Shown here: piece by piece, positions 42,250 through 51,369 of the stretch
Numbering within the stretch: position 1 is the stretch's first letter
Layout: each line of letters starts with the position of its first letter
Position numbers and translations under genes: made by a program
The notes under the pieces: generated by a model
Databases searched by the model: none
Told to the model about the DNA's origin: nothing
Seen by the model: only the letters and a program-made list of their open reading frames with translations
Source of the DNA: an uncultured Mobiluncus sp.
GTDB taxonomy: Bacteria > Actinomycetota > Actinomycetes > Actinomycetales > Actinomycetaceae
Direction of reading: 5' to 3'
Length of the DNA: 58,062 bases
Assembly: GCF_943914685.1 (NCBI RefSeq)
Contig: NZ_CALUCZ010000018.1
Coordinates: forward strand, 1 to 58,062

Positions 42250-42666
42250 CTACACGGAAGGAATAAGGCTGGATTGTACGGCTCTGCCGACAGCCAGGGC
42301 AATACTTGGCAAAATGATAACCACCAGGAAAATAATCAAGGGCATGGTCTTGGGGTGGGATTTAATCAGAGCGACCAAACTCAGAATGAAAGCGACCAGG
42401 TTCAACAGCCCTGCAATCCCCACATACACCAGGAGCTGATTCCCGGCCTTTTCGGCGGCATCCATAGCGTTGGTCAACTCGTCCAGACCCATTTGGTCAA
42501 TGTCCCCACCAGCCACGGCGGCGACCTGCTGACCCGTGATGATATGACCGGCAAGCATGATGATGGAAGCCACGATGCACAATGCCAAGGCCACAAAAGC
42601 TAGCGTCTTTTTCACTTCGGGCTGGGGTGCACCGAGCCCTGCGGGCGTAACATTTTCAGTAGACAT
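42250..42666 (-). CDS. small membrane protein of unknown function
   Basis: The 138-residue protein starts at an ATG preceded by AAAGGAG. It has three hydrophobic helices (near 20-43 KTLAFVALALCIVASIIMLA, 78-100 LLVYVGIAGLLNLVAFILSL and 106-126 MPLIIFLVVIILPSIALAVG). Between the first two lies an acidic loop (AAVAGGDIDQMGLDELTNAM). No family is recognised. It is monocistronic, with its own terminator, between the Memo-AMMECR1 gene and the divergent phosphofructokinase. Confidence 0.75.
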   Translation of the reverse strand: MSTENVTPAGLGAPQPEVKKTLAFVALALCIVASIIMLAGHIITGQQVAAVAGGDIDQMGLDELTNAMDAAEKAGNQLLVYVGIAGLLNLVAFILSLVALIKSHPKTMPLIIFLVVIILPSIALAVGRAVQSSLIPSV

Positions 42667-42821
42667 GGATTACTCCTTTGCTCGATTAGTTTCGTCAATT
42701 CCTTGACAGGTTAGTTTCAGCTTAGGGACGGGAAAGTTCACGTTTAACACCCAAAAGGGTGAAAAATTCGAGAGAATAAAACCGGGCCGGACGACCGGCA
42801 CAGAATCGAGGGGAGAGACAG

Positions 42822-45152
42822 ATGGGTGCGCCTGCGAAGCCGGCGAAAACAGGGAAATCTAGCACGAAACCAAAGGCGACACGGCCGGAACAGGGAAAAC
42901 GCATTGGTATTCTCACGTCTGGTGGCGACGCCCAGGGCATGAACGCGGCGGTGCGATCCGCGGTGCGTTCTGCCATAGTTTTGGGAGCCAAGCCGTTCGC
43001 GATACGTGAAGGTTGGTTGGGTGCGGTTCAGGGCGGCTCCTATATTCATGAACTGACCTGGGGGGACGTGTCTAATACGATTTCCAAGGGCGGTACCATC
43101 ATCGGCACGGCTCGTTGCCCGGAGTTTCGGGATTGGGAAGGGCGCCTGAAAGCCTGCGAGAACCTGGTTAAGAACGGCATCGACCGGCTCATTTCTATCG
43201 GCGGCGACGGGTCGCTGCGGGGAACGGAAGAACTGCGCCAAGACTGGCCAAAGCTGTTGGAGCAGTTGGTGAAAGAAAAGCGCCTCAGCGCCGCCGCGGC
43301 GAAAGCCCACCCGTCCTTGTGCATTGTCGGCATCGTCGGCTCTATTGACAACGACATGGCGGGCACGGATATGACCATCGGCACCGATTCGGCCTTGAAT
43401 CGCATCTTGGCGGCCTTGGATCAGCTCTCGTCTACCGCCGCCTCCCACCAACGCACTTTCGTGGTGGAAGTCATGGGACGAAACTGCGGCTATTTAGCGC
43501 TGATGAGCGCCGTGGCGGGCGGTTGCGATTACGTCCTGATTCCCGAAAATCCCCCCGCGCCCGGCTGGGAAGACGATATGTGTACGAAGCTCAGCGAAGG
43601 GCGCAAGCACGGGCGGCGCGACTCGATTGTACTGGTGGCCGAGGGTGCGAAAGATCAGGACGGCCAGGACATTACCGCCAACTATGTCGCCGAGGCTATT
43701 GAACAGCGCACCGGAGAGTCCGCTCGGGTCACCATTTTGGGACACATTCAGCGCGGCGGGACTCCCTCGGTGTACGACCGATGGATGCCCACCCTGCTGG
43801 GGTATGCCGCGGTGCAGGACGTGCTTGCGGCGAAACCGGGGGACCCGGCCAAAGTCATGGGGGTACGTTTCAACCGGATTGCTCGGCTGGACCTGACTCA
43901 GACCGTGGCGGCGACCTTGAATGTTCGCGACCTGATTAAGGCGGGAGAATATGAACAGGCCATCGCCTCGCGGGGGACTTCCTTTACCGACATGGTAGAG
44001 ATTTTCCGGGTCTTGTCCACCCCGCCCTCCCTGTTAAAGCCTTTGCCCCGCAAGGCGAAAAAAGTTGCGGTGATGCACGTGGGAGGCTTGGCTCCGGGGA
44101 TGAATATGGCGGCGCGTGCGGCGGTTCGTTTCGGACTGCAACGCGGCTTGGAAGTCTTGGGTATAGAGGGCTCTTGGCAAGGGCTCATTGACGGCAAGGT
44201 TCGCAAACTGCTCTGGAAAGACGTGGAAGGATGGGACTTCCAGGGCGGCGCCGAGCTGGGAACGAAACGTGAGGTGCCCACGGTGGAACAGTTCTATGCG
44301 ATTGGCCGCTCGATTGAAAACCACCATATCGATGCGCTGGTGCTGATTGGGGGCTATAACGCGTATCTGTCCGCCCAAGCCATCAGCGGAGAACTGAAAC
44401 ATTACCCGGCCCTAAAGATACCGATGGTCATCGTCCCGGCGTCCATCGACAACAACCTTCCGGGAGCCGAAATCTCAATCGGGGCTGACACCGCGCTGAA
44501 CAACGCGGTGTGGTCTATGGACTTGATGAAAGAATCTGCTGCCGCCTCGAAACGTTGCTTCATCACCGAAACCATGGGACGCCACTGCGGCTACCTGGCG
44601 CTAATGAGCGGAATCGCCGCCGGAGCGGAGCGAGTTTACCTCGAAGAGGAACCGATTAGCCTGGAGACGTTAGGTAAACACGCCACCGAAATGCGTGACG
44701 CGTTCGCAAAAGGCCGTCGCCTCGCCCTGGTGGTTCGCAACGAATTGGCGGGGGGAAACTACGACATGAAATTCATGGCCAATGTGTTTAAACAGGAGTC
44801 TCAGGGCTACTTTGACGTTCGTATCGATGCGGTAGGGTATCTGCAGCAGGGCGGGGCCCCCTCTCCCTTTGACCGGCTCCTCGCGGTGCGGCTGATGTGG
44901 GAAACGATGCGTCACATTGATGCCGCCCTGGATTCCGGGCAGTGCGCTATCGAATATATCGGCGAGGAAAACGGCCAGATGTCCTACCACGACATTTCTC
45001 AGATGGAGAAACAAGTTAATCCGGAGAAGCGCCGTCCCATCAACCAATGGTGGATGGGCTTGCGGCCCTTAATCGAAGTAATGGCCAGTTCGAATCCGCC
45101 AATCAAAGACTTCCCCCTGCCGGTCATCGACATGAGTGGGCCGAAGTCATAA
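42822..45152 (+). CDS. tandem-domain 6-phosphofructokinase (eukaryote-like architecture)
   Basis: The 776-residue protein is two fused PFK domains. The N-half (about 25-400) has ILTSGGDAQGMNAAVRSA, GGDGS (Asp129, then Gly130 as in ATP-dependent enzymes) and GSIDND with catalytic Asp176 and Asp178. The C-half (about 410-776) has VMHVGGLAPGMNMAARAA, but GGYNA with Tyr512 instead of Asp, and ASIDNN with Asn545 instead of the second Asp. It therefore looks catalytically impaired and possibly regulatory, as in eukaryotic PFK. The enzyme phosphorylates fructose-6-phosphate to the 1,6-bisphosphate in glycolysis; Gly at the 104-equivalent argues against PPi use. GGGGAGAGACAG precedes the ATG. Pgi follows. 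Confidence 0.93.
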   Translation: MGAPAKPAKTGKSSTKPKATRPEQGKRIGILTSGGDAQGMNAAVRSAVRSAIVLGAKPFAIREGWLGAVQGGSYIHELTWGDVSNTISKGGTIIGTARCPEFRDWEGRLKACENLVKNGIDRLISIGGDGSLRGTEELRQDWPKLLEQLVKEKRLSAAAAKAHPSLCIVGIVGSIDNDMAGTDMTIGTDSALNRILAALDQLSSTAASHQRTFVVEVMGRNCGYLALMSAVAGGCDYVLIPENPPAPGWEDDMCTKLSEGRKHGRRDSIVLVAEGAKDQDGQDITANYVAEAIEQRTGESARVTILGHIQRGGTPSVYDRWMPTLLGYAAVQDVLAAKPGDPAKVMGVRFNRIARLDLTQTVAATLNVRDLIKAGEYEQAIASRGTSFTDMVEIFRVLSTPPSLLKPLPRKAKKVAVMHVGGLAPGMNMAARAAVRFGLQRGLEVLGIEGSWQGLIDGKVRKLLWKDVEGWDFQGGAELGTKREVPTVEQFYAIGRSIENHHIDALVLIGGYNAYLSAQAISGELKHYPALKIPMVIVPASIDNNLPGAEISIGADTALNNAVWSMDLMKESAAASKRCFITETMGRHCGYLALMSGIAAGAERVYLEEEPISLETLGKHATEMRDAFAKGRRLALVVRNELAGGNYDMKFMANVFKQESQGYFDVRIDAVGYLQQGGAPSPFDRLLAVRLMWETMRHIDAALDSGQCAIEYIGEENGQMSYHDISQMEKQVNPEKRRPINQWWMGLRPLIEVMASSNPPIKDFPLPVIDMSGPKS

Positions 45153-45246
45153 CTGTCGCACTTGCTTGACATGACGCACCACCAACCGTAAGAACAGCAA
45201 CGCAACCCGATCCCGGGCAGACTATTGAACAGAAAGGGAACAATCA

Positions 45247-46920
45247 ATGGAAACGAAAGACCCCACAACCCTGGCAGCATGGAAAGACCTCAGCGCGATG
45301 GCCGCTGGTTTCCACCTGGATTTACGCAAAGCCTTTGCAGCCGACCCCGCCAGGGCGGAGAATCTCTCCTTCTCGGCCGCGGATTTGCACGTGGATTTGT
45401 CAAAGAACCTGATTACTGGGGCGGTGTTTGAAAAGCTTTTGGAGCTTTCCACCCAGGCCGGGGTGCGCGACTTGAGTGAGGCCATGTTCAACGGCGAACA
45501 CATCAACAACACGGAAAACCGGGCGGTGCTGCACACTGCGCTGCGGGCTCCCGCCGGAACCCAGCTGATGGTGGACGGTAAGGACGTCATTGCCGATGTG
45601 CACGAGGTTTTGGGGCGAATTTACGACTTCGCCGACGCGGTGCGTGACGGGTCTTGGGTTGGGGTTAGTTCCAAGCGTATCCAGACCGTGGTTAATATCG
45701 GGATTGGGGGCTCTGACCTGGGGCCTTACATGGCTTACGAGGCGTTGCGACCGTTCGTGAAACCCGGCCTGGAATGCCGTTTTGTGTCCAACATTGACCC
45801 CACGGACATTATGGAAAAAACCCGCGACCTGGATCCGGAAACGACCCTGTTCATAATCGCGTCCAAGACTTTCACCACCCTGGAAACCATCACCAACGCG
45901 AAAGCCGCCCGCACCTGGCTGCTGCGCGGCCTGCAGGAACGCGGCGTCATCGACGGCACCGAGACGGCCGCGAAAGACGCTATCTCTAAGCACTTCGTGG
46001 CGGTGTCCACGGCCTTGGACAAGGTCGCGGCCTTCGGTATCGACCCCCGCAACGCTTTCGGTTTTTGGAACTGGGTGGGCGGACGCTATTCCGTGGATTC
46101 TGCGGTGGGGACGTCTCTCGCGGTGGCCATCGGCCGGGAAGGCTTCGAGGCATTCTTGGCTGGTTTCCGCGCCATCGACGAGCATTTCCGCTCTGCTCCG
46201 CCGGCATCGAACGTGCCGCTGCTGATGGGTTTGCTCAACGTGTGGTACTCCAACTTCCTGCACGCCCAGACTCACGCGGTGTTGCCGTATTCCCAATATC
46301 TGCACCGTTTCCCCGCCTATCTGCAGCAGCTCACGATGGAATCCAACGGGAAACGCGTGCGCCGTGACGGCACCCTGGTCAGCTACGATACCGGTGAAGT
46401 GTTTTGGGGAGAGCCCGGCACGAACGGCCAGCACGCCTTTTACCAGCTGATTCACCAGGGAACTCGGCTGATTCCGGTGGACTTTATCGCGTTCGCCCGT
46501 CCGACTTGGGACCTCACCGACAGCGAGACCGGGAAACGGCAGCACGAACTGTTCTTGGGCAACTTCTTTGCCCAGAGCGCGGCGCTGGCTTTTGGGAAAA
46601 CTCCCGACGAGGTGCGCGCGGAAGGTACGCCGGAAGAACTGGTGGCGCACCGGACTTTCCCGGGTGACCGCCCCTCGACTTCCATCATGGCCCCGGCCCT
46701 CACCCCGAAAGTACTGGGCGAGCTCATCGCCCTGTACGAGATGATTACGCTGGTGGAAGGCGCAATCTGGGGCATTGATTCCTTTGACCAGTGGGGCGTG
46801 GAGCTGGGCAAGGCGATGGCCATCAATCTGGGGCCGGCCATCAGCGGAGACGCCGAGGCCCTGGCACAAGCGGATGCATCGACCCGGGGACTGCTGGAAT
46901 ATTATTTCGCTCACAAGTAA
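45247..46920 (+). CDS. pgi: glucose-6-phosphate isomerase
   Basis: The 557-residue enzyme interconverts glucose-6-phosphate and fructose-6-phosphate. Signatures are VVNIGIGGSDLGPYMAYEAL near 149-168, FIIASKTFTTLETITNA near 205-221, FWNWVGGRYSVDSAVGTSLA near 275-294, MESNGKRVRRDGTLV near 367 (PGI signature) and GTNGQHAFYQLIHQGT with the catalytic Glu/His region near 393. Near the C-terminus FDQWGVELGKAMA is typical. AAAGGGAAC precedes the ATG. It lies 94 nt after the phosphofructokinase that uses its product, a natural glycolytic pair. Confidence 0.97.
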   Translation: METKDPTTLAAWKDLSAMAAGFHLDLRKAFAADPARAENLSFSAADLHVDLSKNLITGAVFEKLLELSTQAGVRDLSEAMFNGEHINNTENRAVLHTALRAPAGTQLMVDGKDVIADVHEVLGRIYDFADAVRDGSWVGVSSKRIQTVVNIGIGGSDLGPYMAYEALRPFVKPGLECRFVSNIDPTDIMEKTRDLDPETTLFIIASKTFTTLETITNAKAARTWLLRGLQERGVIDGTETAAKDAISKHFVAVSTALDKVAAFGIDPRNAFGFWNWVGGRYSVDSAVGTSLAVAIGREGFEAFLAGFRAIDEHFRSAPPASNVPLLMGLLNVWYSNFLHAQTHAVLPYSQYLHRFPAYLQQLTMESNGKRVRRDGTLVSYDTGEVFWGEPGTNGQHAFYQLIHQGTRLIPVDFIAFARPTWDLTDSETGKRQHELFLGNFFAQSAALAFGKTPDEVRAEGTPEELVAHRTFPGDRPSTSIMAPALTPKVLGELIALYEMITLVEGAIWGIDSFDQWGVELGKAMAINLGPAISGDAEALAQADASTRGLLEYYFAHK

Positions 46921-47044
46921 GCGGGTGAAATTCTGCGTTTTTTCAAGGGGCTCGGTTTACCCTTAGCGTGGCTTTTTGCGCTAAAGTAATGAATGCTGAC
47001 GCTCAGAGTGGAAGCGTTTAACACGATACAAAGGAGTTAAATCA

Positions 47045-48031
47045 ATGGCTAAAAGTCCTGTAAATGTTACCGTCACCGGTGCTGCTGGCAATATCGGATA
47101 CGCGCTGGTATTCCGCATCGCCTCCGGCGAAATGCTCGGCCCGGATCAGCCGGTTCGTATCAAAATGTTGGAAATCACCCCGGCTCTGAAGGCTGCCGAG
47201 GGCACCGCCATGGAACTGAATGACTGCGCTTTCCCTCTGTTGGATGGAATCGATATTACCGACGACCCGAACGTGGCATTCTCAGGCTGCAACTTTGGCC
47301 TGTTGGTCGGTTCGATGCCGCGTAAGCAGGGCATGGAACGCGCGGATTTGATCAGCGCCAACGGCGGTATTTTTGGTCCGCAAGGCAAGGCCATCAACGA
47401 CAACGCCGCTGATGACGTGCGTATCTTGGTGGTGGGCAACCCGGCGAACACCAACGCGGTTATCGCCGCGGCCTCCGCCCCGGATGTTCCCGCCTCGCGT
47501 TTCAACGCCATGATGCGCTTGGACCACAACCGCGCTCTGAGCCAGCTGGCTGAAAAGCTCAACGTGCCGGTGTCCACCATCAAAAAGATGATTGTGTGGG
47601 GCAACCACTCCGCTGACCAGTACCCGGACATTTCTTTCTGCGAGGTAGACGGCAAGCCGGCGTGTGGCCTGGTCGATGAGGCTTGGCTGGACGATTACTT
47701 TGTTCCGACCGTGGCCAAGCGTGGTGCGGCCATTATCGAGGCTCGCGGCAAGTCCTCCGCCGCTTCAGCGGCTGCTGCGGCTATCGACCACATGCATTCC
47801 TGGGCTTGCGGCACTCCCGCGGGCGACTGGGTCACCGCCGCTATTCCTTCGACCGGTCAGTACGGCGTTCCCGAGGGTCTTTCCTACGGCTTCCCCGTGA
47901 CTTCCGATGGTAAGGAATGGAAGGTTGTGGAAGGTCTCGAGCTCTCGGACAAGACCAAGGCAAAGATCAAGTTCAATGCGGACAAGGCTTCTGAGGAAAT
48001 CGACACCGTGAAGTCCTTGGGCATTATGTAA
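47045..48031 (+). CDS. mdh: malate dehydrogenase
   Basis: The 328-residue NAD-dependent enzyme interconverts malate and oxaloacetate. NVTVTGAAGNIGYALVFRIA near 7-26 is the dinucleotide fold, with the GxxGxxG motif. SMPRKQGMERADLISANG near 94-111 holds the mobile-loop arginines, VVGNPANTNA binds NAD, MRLDHNRA carries an active-site Asp and Arg, and IVWGNHSADQYPD near 184-196 the catalytic His. CAAAGGAG precedes the ATG. With SdhCAB it can serve either the TCA cycle or the reductive oxaloacetate-to-succinate branch. A strong hairpin follows. Confidence 0.97.
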   Translation: MAKSPVNVTVTGAAGNIGYALVFRIASGEMLGPDQPVRIKMLEITPALKAAEGTAMELNDCAFPLLDGIDITDDPNVAFSGCNFGLLVGSMPRKQGMERADLISANGGIFGPQGKAINDNAADDVRILVVGNPANTNAVIAAASAPDVPASRFNAMMRLDHNRALSQLAEKLNVPVSTIKKMIVWGNHSADQYPDISFCEVDGKPACGLVDEAWLDDYFVPTVAKRGAAIIEARGKSSAASAAAAAIDHMHSWACGTPAGDWVTAAIPSTGQYGVPEGLSYGFPVTSDGKEWKVVEGLELSDKTKAKIKFNADKASEEIDTVKSLGIM

Positions 48032-48049
48032 ATCGCCGCCAAGATTTCT

Positions 48050-48082
48050 CAGTTTGGGAGCCAGATTCTGGCTCCCAAACTG
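48050..48082. terminator. bidirectional terminator between mdh and the glucosidase gene
   Basis: A 15-bp perfect stem (CAGTTTGGGAGCCAG and complement) with loop ATT begins 18 nt after the mdh stop and 27 nt from the convergent gene's stop; TTTAAAC follows. Confidence 0.85.
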
Positions 48083-48108
48083 GTTTAAACCCTAGTTTTG
48101 GGTTTCGT

Positions 48109-49695
48109 TTACAGAATCGCGAAACTTTGGGGTCCCAGCTTTAGCGTGGTCCCCACCACTCGAGCTGAGCCGATACTAAAACGCACCGAGCGCGCTTGTG
48201 CCAAATCATATTCGGCGGGAGCGTGCGCCGGATTGACCGCCACAATCAGGCTTTGCGCGGCATTTTCGCGTTTGAAAACAAATAAACGCCCTTCCGGCTC
48301 GGCGCTGAGGACGGTGAAAGCGCCGTCAGCCGCCAAAGCCGGGAGTTCCCGTTTGTATTCCAACACGCGCGCCACCGTGTGCCACAAAGAATCCGGTTGG
48401 GCGCGCTGGACCGCCACGGTGGGAGCATCCGCGCTGGTGTCGACCGGCAGATAGAGATTCGCTGTTGCAGCCGTGGAAAATCCCAGGTTATCAGTGCTAT
48501 CCCACTGCATCGGGGTGCGGGCGCCGGTACGCACGTAACCGCCCTCTTTGGTGGGCAGCAGCTGGTGGCGCAGGCCAATCTCATCTCCGTAATAGATAAA
48601 CGGAACTCCCGGCAAGGTCAGTATCGTCGCCCACGCCAAACTGAGTTCACGTTCGGTCAGTCGGGGCGCCACCCGCCAAGTATCGTGGTTGCAGGTGATG
48701 AGACTGAAAAAGGCCCCGGATTTCTCAGCGGCGCGCAGCTGCGGCTCGTATTGCTCCAGGAATCCGCAGATGCTGGTGGAGGTGTCCGCGTTGAAGTAGC
48801 TCAGGTCGTTTTCCCGCACATACGGGGTGTTCGTGTTGCGCAGCAAGATGTTGTAGCCGTTCGGGTGATTGTCCCACCGCCAATCCAGGTAAAAGTCCAT
48901 GTCAAACCCAGCTTGTACCGACTCGCTGGGGACGCCCCACTCGGCTACAAACGCGGCTTCGGGGAACTCGGGACGAATCTGGTCAAACATATAATGCCAG
49001 GTCTTGATGGTGTACGGCTTGCCTTCATCGTCGTGTTTCACCAGGGAGTTTGCCATGTCTACCCGGAATCCGTCGGCACCGAGGGAGAGCCAAAAGCGCA
49101 TGACGTCGACCATCGCGTCACAGGTTTTCCGAGCGGTTGGACCTAAAGCCGGATCTTGCCAGGGATATTTCGGGTGGGCCCAACCGTAGTTCAAGGCCGG
49201 CTGGCATTTGAAAAAGTTGAGGATATAGGTTCCGTCGCGTTCTGTTTCCCCGCCAATAAAGGGATAGCCGTCGCCCCCGGCAATCCAGGAGTCGGTCCAC
49301 ACGTAGCGGTCTGAAAACTCGTTCGGTTCGGGTCGGGAACTGGATTGGAACCAGGCGTGTTCTTCAGAAGTGTGGCCGGGAACCAGGTCCAACAGCACGC
49401 GAATTCCGCGGGCGTGTGCCTGGTCGAACAGTCTCACCAGGTCCTCGTTGGTGCCGTAGCGGGGAGCCACCAACTTGTAGTCGCGCACGTCGTATCCGGC
49501 GTCCTTGAAAGGCGAATCAAACAGAGGATTGAGCCACAGGGCATCGACTCCTAGCTCTTTGAGGTAGTCGAGCCGGGAAATAATGCCCGGAATATCCCCG
49601 ATGCCGTCCCCGTTAGAATCCTGAAAACTCTGGGGATAAATTTCATAGAAAACCGCGTTATCGAGCCATTTTGGGCGGGGGTATGGGGTGTTCAC
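48109..49695 (-). CDS. GH13 alpha-glucosidase (oligo-1,6-glucosidase / trehalose-type)
   Basis: The 528-residue enzyme has the alpha-amylase family barrel: AVFYEIYPQSFQDSNGDGIG near 14-33, DLVPGHTSEEHAWF near 102-115 (region I), GADGFRVDMANSL with the catalytic nucleophile Asp (region II), FVAEWG with the acid/base Glu (region III) and ITCNHDTWRVAPR with the transition-state Asp (region IV). The DSNGDGIGD calcium-like loop and length match intracellular alpha-glucosidases acting on isomaltose, sucrose, trehalose or dextrin. No signal peptide is present. The start is a GTG after AAAGGATCC. It is divergent from a MalEFG-type importer, whose sugar it probably cleaves. Confidence 0.92.
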   Translation of the reverse strand: MNTPYPRPKWLDNAVFYEIYPQSFQDSNGDGIGDIPGIISRLDYLKELGVDALWLNPLFDSPFKDAGYDVRDYKLVAPRYGTNEDLVRLFDQAHARGIRVLLDLVPGHTSEEHAWFQSSSRPEPNEFSDRYVWTDSWIAGGDGYPFIGGETERDGTYILNFFKCQPALNYGWAHPKYPWQDPALGPTARKTCDAMVDVMRFWLSLGADGFRVDMANSLVKHDDEGKPYTIKTWHYMFDQIRPEFPEAAFVAEWGVPSESVQAGFDMDFYLDWRWDNHPNGYNILLRNTNTPYVRENDLSYFNADTSTSICGFLEQYEPQLRAAEKSGAFFSLITCNHDTWRVAPRLTERELSLAWATILTLPGVPFIYYGDEIGLRHQLLPTKEGGYVRTGARTPMQWDSTDNLGFSTAATANLYLPVDTSADAPTVAVQRAQPDSLWHTVARVLEYKRELPALAADGAFTVLSAEPEGRLFVFKRENAAQSLIVAVNPAHAPAEYDLAQARSVRFSIGSARVVGTTLKLGPQSFAIL

Positions 49696-50003
49696 AGGGA
49701 TCCTTTCTCAGAGGTGCGCTATCGAGAGGTCGCCAGGACCTCAGAACATCTTACAGAAAGCCCGGGGGTATCGCGCCCGAATTTGTCACGGAAAAGCCGA
49801 GGTAAACGCCTTGTAAAATCTCTCGCTTTGAGGTCAGGAGCAATGGATTAAAAAATTTAGGACTTTATTCCCCCTACCTGCGAGAAAGAAAATGCTAGCA
49901 TCTGGATTAATGTTTGTTCCGACAAAACGGCCGGTTTTTCCGCCGCTTTGCGGAGCTTCCTGAGTCGGGGAGAAATCCTCCTCGCCTGTCGAAAGGAAAA
50001 TTA
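49696..50003 (+). promoter_or_regulatory. divergent control region of glucosidase and malE-type operon
   Basis: This 308-nt gap has no gene. It contains AT-rich stretches (TTAAAAAATTTAGG) and a 10-bp palindrome ATGCTAGCAT (49892-49901) that includes a TAGCAT -10-like box; such a palindrome could be a LacI-type operator core. A frame running in from 49914 lacks a ribosome site and is not taken as coding. AAAGGAAAA precedes the ATG at 50004. Confidence 0.4.
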
Positions 50004-51257
50004 ATGTCCATGACGTGGAAGAAAGCCTTTGGTCTGATAGCCGCCTCGGCGGTGGCCCTGTCCATGAGCGCCTGCGGTGGCGCTGGCGGGGATAGCGCTA
50101 GCGGTAAGACTGAAGACGTGTCGCTGTCTGTGTGGGCTCCGCAAGAGGACCAAGCGGACGGCAGCAGCTGGCTGGCTAAGATGGAGGAATCCTTCGAGAA
50201 GGCTCATCCGGAATACAAGATTACCTGGAAGAATGACGTGGTCTCTGAGGGCGACGCCAAGACCAAGGTAGAGACCGATCCGGCCGCTGCCGCTGATGTT
50301 TACATGTTTGCCAACGACCAGCTGGGCGGCTTGCTCGATGCTGAGGCTATCGGCGAGCTGGGTGAGAACGAAGCCAAGCAGGTCAAGGAACAGAACGAAC
50401 CGTCCATGGTGGACTCGGTCACCGGTACCGATGGCAAGATTTACGGTGTTCCCTTCACCTCGAACACCTGGTTCATGTACTACAACTCTAAGAAGTTCTC
50501 GGCTGATGACGTGAAGTCTTTGGACACGATGCTCGAGAAGGGCAAAGTGTCTTTCCCGCTCGATAACTCCTGGTTCATTCAGTCTTTCTATACCAAGGGC
50601 GCAGGTTTGACGTTCTTCGGTGACAAGGGTAACGACGCCACCAAGGGCATCACCTTTGCCGATGGCGACGCCGCTGCCACCGCGGTGACAAAGTACTTGG
50701 TTGGCTTGGCTAATAACCCGAACTTCATGGATGACGCGGAAGGTTCCGGTCTGGGCGCACTGAAGGCCGGCGACGTCGACGTGCTGTTCTCCGGGACCTG
50801 GGATGCCGCCAATGTGAAGGAAGCCTTGGGCGATGGATACGCCGCCGCCAAGCTGCCGACCTATAAGCTGGACGGCAAAGACGTCCAGATGGAGGCTTTC
50901 GCTGGTTCCAAGGCCGTGGCTTACAACCCGCACGCCAAGAACGCCAAGGCTGCCGCTCAGTTTGCGGCTTTCTTGGGCTCCACCGAAGCCCAAAAGGCTC
51001 ACTACGAGATGCGCGGCATTGTCCCGACCGACAAGTCCCTGGTCGACTCCGTTAAGGACGACGACTTCGCCGCCAAGGCTCAGCTGGAAGTCATCTCTGG
51101 GGCTTCTATCCTGCAGCCGACAATCTCCGCGATGGGTTCCTGGTGGGATCCGGCCCAGGCTTTCGGCAAGGGCATCTTGAACAAGGAAATCACCGAGGCC
51201 ACCGCCGAAGCTCAAACCCAGAAGTGGTCTGAGCAACTGGCCAAGATGGTTGGCTAA
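50004..51257 (+). CDS. malE: maltose/oligosaccharide ABC transporter substrate-binding lipoprotein
   Basis: The 417-residue protein has a type II signal peptide (KKAFGLIAASAVALSMSAC, lipobox SMSAC with Cys24). A family-1 solute-binding fold follows, with LSVWAPQEDQADGSSWLAKM, YGVPFTSNTWFMYYNSKKF near 150 and KAVAYNPHAKNAKAAAQFAA near 305. ASILQPTISAMGSWWDPAQA is a late motif shared with maltose-binding proteins. It binds an oligosaccharide outside the membrane and delivers it to the downstream permeases. Symbol by analogy; the ligand is not proven. No ATPase gene is present, so a shared MsmK-type ATPase elsewhere is likely. Confidence 0.88.
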   Translation: MSMTWKKAFGLIAASAVALSMSACGGAGGDSASGKTEDVSLSVWAPQEDQADGSSWLAKMEESFEKAHPEYKITWKNDVVSEGDAKTKVETDPAAAADVYMFANDQLGGLLDAEAIGELGENEAKQVKEQNEPSMVDSVTGTDGKIYGVPFTSNTWFMYYNSKKFSADDVKSLDTMLEKGKVSFPLDNSWFIQSFYTKGAGLTFFGDKGNDATKGITFADGDAAATAVTKYLVGLANNPNFMDDAEGSGLGALKAGDVDVLFSGTWDAANVKEALGDGYAAAKLPTYKLDGKDVQMEAFAGSKAVAYNPHAKNAKAAAQFAAFLGSTEAQKAHYEMRGIVPTDKSLVDSVKDDDFAAKAQLEVISGASILQPTISAMGSWWDPAQAFGKGILNKEITEATAEAQTQKWSEQLAKMVG

Positions 51258-51273
51258 ATAACTACATCTCGAA

Positions 51274-51321
51274 GCTGTCGGGCCGCTGGTGAGAGGCAAA
51301 CCCTTCCAGCGGCCCCACAGC
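51274..51321 (+). promoter_or_regulatory. intercistronic hairpin between malE and malF
   Basis: GCTGT plus GGGCCGCTGG pair with CCAGCGGCCC plus ACAGC (one mismatch), 17 nt after the malE stop. There is no T-run. Such hairpins stabilise the upstream mRNA or attenuate, giving more binding protein than permease. Confidence 0.6.
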
Positions 51322-51369
51322 CCGGCCGCGGATTCTACCGCCGGCCTTTTCATTGAGAAGGAAACCTGA

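Noticed and set aside
42822..45152. PPi-dependent phosphofructokinase
   Set aside because: The catalytic half has GGDGS with Gly at the position occupied by Lys in PPi-dependent enzymes, and GSIDND instead of a PKTIDND-type motif.
45400..46914. 504-codon minus-strand ORF opposite pgi
   Set aside because: Shadow of a strongly conserved gene with biased codon use; the translation is low-complexity and unlike any family.
50001..51353. 450-codon minus-strand ORF opposite malE
   Set aside because: Shadow produced by codon bias on the coding strand; the sugar-binding lipoprotein on the plus strand has a signal peptide and a ribosome site.
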